Positions 60,926-64,000 of a DNA stretch of 64,000 nucleotides are shown piece after piece. A program made the position numbers and the translations under genes. The notes below the pieces were generated by a model. The model was not told the origin of the DNA, did no database searches, and saw only the letters and a list, made by a program, of their open reading frames with translations. The stretch is from Flavobacteriaceae bacterium (lineage in GTDB: Bacteria > Bacteroidota > Bacteroidia > Flavobacteriales > Flavobacteriaceae): contig CP046177.1 in the NCBI GenBank assembly GCA_014075215.1, positions 496,001 to 560,000 of the forward strand, in the 5' to 3' direction. Position 1 is the stretch's first letter. Each line of letters begins with the position of its first letter.

Positions 60926-63900
60926 TTATTTTAAGTAATTATTTCTATTTGCTAATCTAAAGGCTGTATATTTTGCTAAAACATTCGAATCATCATTCTC
61001 ATATCTAAAATTAAAGTCCCCTTTGTTAAAACTAAAACCACCTACTTTCTGAGGTTTCATACCAGAAAAAGTTGTACTATAAACTCCAACTCCTTGATGA
61101 CCATCATCCCAGTTGATTCCCCAAGACTTTCTATATTCCCAACCAGAATGACCTGTGCCATGTGCTGAGCCAAAGTAGGTAAATCCTACCCCAGCAGAAA
61201 TAGAAAAATTACCATTGGAAAATTCAAAACCTGCATTAATTCCAAATCCACTTGCATTTCCTGCTGCTAAAGCGAGACTTAAATTAAAAGATAAATTCTT
61301 ACCAATTGAAATTTCTTTGGAAGGAAGAAATGCAGATGCTAATCCTAAAACCACAGATCCTCCATATCCGTTAGAGAGGAATGAACCGATGACTGTCTGA
61401 GGAGCTACAACTCCAGCAATAGCACCCGAAAGAGCTCCTCCAAAAATAGCAGAAGCAAAGCCTCCCCAACTCCAATTTCCAGTCATGTCTGCTCTAATTA
61501 GATAGGTAATAGCTCCAACTGTTCCTCCTATAATTGCACCTATTAAAACTGCACCCCATATTACTTCACCACTAGGATCTGTATATTTAAGCGGATTATT
61601 TAAAACATATCCATACCTATTAAAATTTTGCGTGTCAAAAGGTTCTTGTATATAGTTATCAGGTGAGAGGAATCGCCCTAAATTTGGATCATACATCCGT
61701 CCGTTCATGTGAATTAAGCTCACATCAAAAAAGTGCTCATGCCCAGAGTATCCTCTGCTGATGAGTGATTCATAACCAAATGTTGATTGATTTTCACCTT
61801 CTAAGAATTTGTCTGTCTTTCCCCATGCACCGAATTGACGTTGTTCTAAAATTTCAGCATCAGCATTAGAGATAGCAAGGATGCTTCCTAAATAATCTCT
61901 ATGGAGGTAGTGGTAATCATCTATTGCATTTGAGCCATTGGTTTTAATGTGAGCCACAGGAGCTGTGTATGCATCACCGCCTATATAAGTCACAATTTTA
62001 GTTGTATTTGATTGTGTATCTTCTGTTATTTCAATCGCAGAAATCCCAGAGTAATGCTTGTAATAACGCCTATTGTTAATATTTTCCTCGTTATTACCAT
62101 AGTAAGCATGACTTCTCATTAACATTGGATTGTACTGAAAGTTAACGATACCATGCCCCTCTTCCTCAATTTCTATGGGTTTTTTAAATGCATTAAATTT
62201 CACCTGTTGTAATGCATGAGATGTATAATAGTTATCCCCACTTGAATTTAGTGTAGCTTCATTTATTCTATAGATACTTCCACTTGTATAAGAAAACTGT
62301 CCAATATCCGAATTGTTAGTAATTCTTCCTCGGGAATCATAGCTTTTAGAGTTAGAAACTGATCCACTTATTTGTGTAAGCCGATCTAAATGGTCGTAAG
62401 TGAATGACTCACTCCAGTCCAATCCTACATTTTCTCTACTCATGAGATTTCCTCTCTCTGCATTAAAGTTATAATTAGCTTTAAGAGCTATTATGGGTTC
62501 TGGCGGATCTAAGAGATTGATAATATCACTCTTCTTTCGTTTTTCATCTAGTATTGAAGTTAGATAACCAAACTGATCGTAGGTTCTCTTTTTTGTAATA
62601 CCATTCCCTAATCCAACACTTGTAGGATTTCCACGATGGTCAAGAGAATTTAATGACCATAACGTTTGCAAATTAGACCCATTAACAATTCTTTTAAGAA
62701 TTCCTGAGTAGTAGTCATATACATTATTCACTGATACCGTGCTGTTAAATCCATTTGAAAGGTTCGTTGAATTATACGTCTCCGAATTAACTCTTCCATA
62801 AGAATCTCTAGTGACGGTATGTTCGAACGAAGCCTTACTGTTCACTTCTTGAGTTTTATACAGACGTTTGTAGCTATCGTAACTATAAGTGTATGTGTAA
62901 GAATCACCAGAAATACTATTACTCGCTTGAATCGAACTTAATAATTTACTGGTTCCGTTGTATGTATAGTCAATAACCATTCCCGTATTACCAAAATTTC
63001 CTGTAAGCTCTTTTCTTGTTAATTTTCCAAACGAATCATACGTATAGATAGTAGAACCTTTAGGAGTTGTCTCTTGTAGGAGCTCTCCTAAATTATTCAA
63101 AGTATAGTTATATGTTCCTGAAGATGGGTCTGTCAAACTTACCTTTCTTCCCCAACCATCAATTTGTGTACTAATAAGGTGTCCCCCATAGTTGGCAGAT
63201 TTCATAAGTCCGTTACCATGATAGGTGTAATTAATTGTTCCTCCGTCATCTTGCATGGATACAATGTTTCCAGCACCATCAATAGTACTAGTTTTCGTCT
63301 TAACACCATCGTCAACCGTAGTTGATAGCCCATTATACGATGTGGTGATAACTCTACCTGTAGCACTTACTTGAGAAACCACTCTACCATAAGCATCGTA
63401 TGTGACAGTACTCCATTGACTTGCGGAGGAAACAGTAGGCTCACTAACTCTAACTTTTCTTCCAATAATATCATATTCAGAAAATACTTTGATCCACTTA
63501 TTGTTTAAGCTTAAAGCCCTATTTTCTATCTCCCATCCAAAAGTATTGAAACGTATTATTTCGTCTTGTCCCTGCGTGTAGTCTGTCTTTACTTCCATCC
63601 CACCTCCATTAATAGCTATGTATGAAGTAGTAGTTATTTTTCCAATATAATCAGTTTCTTTAGTGATTCTATTCCAACCACCATACTCATACGTTGTTAA
63701 TAAATTAAACGGATTTTTCAGGGTTTTAGTATTACCAAAAGAGTCATAAGTGAATATCGTTTTCAACCCCTCAATGTCTTTTGATTCAATCATAAACCTT
63801 CCACTCGTATCATATTTGAATGTTTCTGTCCTTGAGCTTAACCCGCTGGATGAAAGGATTTTTTGTGTGACGTTTCCAAAACCATCATAACTATATGTTT

Positions 63901-64000
63901 CTGTGTTCCAAGGTGTTCCAGAACCTTTTACTTTAAGTTGGCTCAGTAAATTATTGTTATAAGAATATTGTTTTTCTGAAGTAAACGAATTGCCACCAAG
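60926..64000 (-). CDS. RHS-repeat polymorphic toxin, truncated at its C-terminus by IS110; 5' end outside the window
   Basis: The frame is open from the window edge. It consists of many YD/RHS repeats (YDAYGRVVSQVS, YTYNGTSKLL, YDQFGYLTSIL and others) that form a cocoon-like shell, then the RHS core (LHRDYLGSI, MYDPNLGRFLSPDNY, NRYGYVLNNPLKYTDPSGE), a glycine-rich hydrophobic stretch (VLIGAIIGGTVGAITYLI), and the first half of a type 23 toxin domain (GWEYRKSWGINWDDGHQGVG, GDFNFRYENDD). True sequence ends at SN (60983); the last residues to the stop at 60926 come from the IS110 left end. The toxin is thus incomplete and probably inactive. Confidence 0.92.
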   Translation of the reverse strand, partial: LGGNSFTSEKQYSYNNNLLSQLKVKGSGTPWNTETYSYDGFGNVTQKILSSSGLSSRTETFKYDTSGRFMIESKDIEGLKTIFTYDSFGNTKTLKNPFNLLTTYEYGGWNRITKETDYIGKITTTSYIAINGGGMEVKTDYTQGQDEIIRFNTFGWEIENRALSLNNKWIKVFSEYDIIGRKVRVSEPTVSSASQWSTVTYDAYGRVVSQVSATGRVITTSYNGLSTTVDDGVKTKTSTIDGAGNIVSMQDDGGTINYTYHGNGLMKSANYGGHLISTQIDGWGRKVSLTDPSSGTYNYTLNNLGELLQETTPKGSTIYTYDSFGKLTRKELTGNFGNTGMVIDYTYNGTSKLLSSIQASNSISGDSYTYTYSYDSYKRLYKTQEVNSKASFEHTVTRDSYGRVNSETYNSTNLSNGFNSTVSVNNVYDYYSGILKRIVNGSNLQTLWSLNSLDHRGNPTSVGLGNGITKKRTYDQFGYLTSILDEKRKKSDIINLLDPPEPIIALKANYNFNAERGNLMSRENVGLDWSESFTYDHLDRLTQISGSVSNSKSYDSRGRITNNSDIGQFSYTSGSIYRINEATLNSSGDNYYTSHALQQVKFNAFKKPIEIEEEGHGIVNFQYNPMLMRSHAYYGNNEENINNRRYYKHYSGISAIEITEDTQSNTTKIVTYIGGDAYTAPVAHIKTNGSNAIDDYHYLHRDYLGSILAISNADAEILEQRQFGAWGKTDKFLEGENQSTFGYESLISRGYSGHEHFFDVSLIHMNGRMYDPNLGRFLSPDNYIQEPFDTQNFNRYGYVLNNPLKYTDPSGEVIWGAVLIGAIIGGTVGAITYLIRADMTGNWSWGGFASAIFGGALSGAIAGVVAPQTVIGSFLSNGYGGSVVLGLASAFLPSKEISIGKNLSFNLSLALAAGNASGFGINAGFEFSNGNFSISAGVGFTYFGSAHGTGHSGWEYRKSWGINWDDGHQGVGVYSTTFSGMKPQKVGGFSFNKGDFNFRYENDDSNVLAKYTAFRLANRNNYLK

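Larger units (their letters stand above)
59637..60986 (-). mobile_element. IS110-family element inserted in the RHS toxin domain
   Basis: The element of about 1350 bp has one transposase, a short right end (about 40 bases past its stop) and a long non-coding left end of about 310 bases upstream of the transposase. Both junctions carry GAAT (60986-60983 and 59636-59633 on the minus strand). Removing one copy with the element restores the toxin frame. There are no terminal inverted repeats, as expected for IS110. The exact crossover within GAAT cannot be told. Confidence 0.82.

Noticed and set aside
59213..60983. Reading the two toxin pieces as separate toxins (a displaced orphan tip)
   Set aside because: They join in frame at a shared AAT to give one type 23 domain, so a single gene interrupted by IS110 is simpler.
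1..64000. Search for tRNA, rRNA and CRISPR arrays
   Set aside because: No T-loop GGTTCGAATCC-type sequences in cloverleaf context and no regularly spaced short repeats were seen by eye; a covariance search could still find something missed.

Overview
The window is chromosomal DNA from an AT-rich member of the Bacteroidota, almost certainly Flavobacteriaceae. The evidence is the gliding and type IX secretion genes (gldH, porZ, and a cargo protein with a gliding-motility-associated C-terminal domain), a short AtpC without its helical tail, a Cys-rich RicT, a DUF4837 lipoprotein, and promoters of the Bacteroidota type (TTTG, about 20 bases, TAnnTTTG). Genus cannot be fixed from the sequence alone. 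No tRNA, rRNA or CRISPR array was seen.

Layout. 1-2276: end of an OmpA-like gene, then atpD-atpC. 2358-5602: transposon graveyard with an intact IS4-type element carrying a 9-bp target duplication, two decayed IS3 elements and the 5' stub of a restriction-modification gene. 5822-16569: SSS symporter, Fic protein, tamB, tsaD, two thioredoxin-fold proteins and an S1/P1 nuclease. 16690-21656: a YbjQ-type protein, an SPFH protein and gltX, surrounded by small inverted-repeat elements, a group II intron remnant and another IS3 remnant. 21745-37985: mostly core metabolism and cell envelope (asd, oxidoreductase, trhO, the ricT-gldH-PBP1A cluster, CoA transferase, exonuclease III, lytic transglycosylase, trpS, plsC-like). 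38046-39871: candidate small RNA and nested IS1 and ISAon1-type elements. 40098-48363: porZ-recO-TonB receptor and a two-subunit molybdenum hydroxylase. 48471-53277: galE, an acetyltransferase, a TonB protein, an outer-membrane barrel, and two copies of an apparent small-RNA family. 53320-64000: giant T9SS cargo protein, three small exported proteins, and an RHS polymorphic toxin gene broken by an IS110 element.

Most notable. (1) The IS110 element (about 59637-60986) sits inside the toxin domain of the RHS gene. Removing it at a shared GAAT restores one open reading frame. Its non-coding left end folds into two stem-loops as expected for a bridge RNA. One loop carries an 8-nt match to the right side of the occupied target, and the other a 7-nt match to the element's own right end. 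(2) Two intergenic loci (48471-48536 minus, 52546-52614 plus) share an 18-nt core between two hairpins whose sequences differ but whose pairing is kept, which suggests a small-RNA family. (3) Four families of short non-coding inverted-repeat elements (A to D below) are scattered between genes. Several have target-site duplications, and one is nested in another.

How the genes work together. GldH, PorZ, the TonB protein, the barrel protein and the large CTD-bearing protein fit a surface-secretion and gliding lifestyle. The RHS toxin with its adjacent small lipoproteins fits contact-dependent competition, now probably disarmed by the IS110 insertion.
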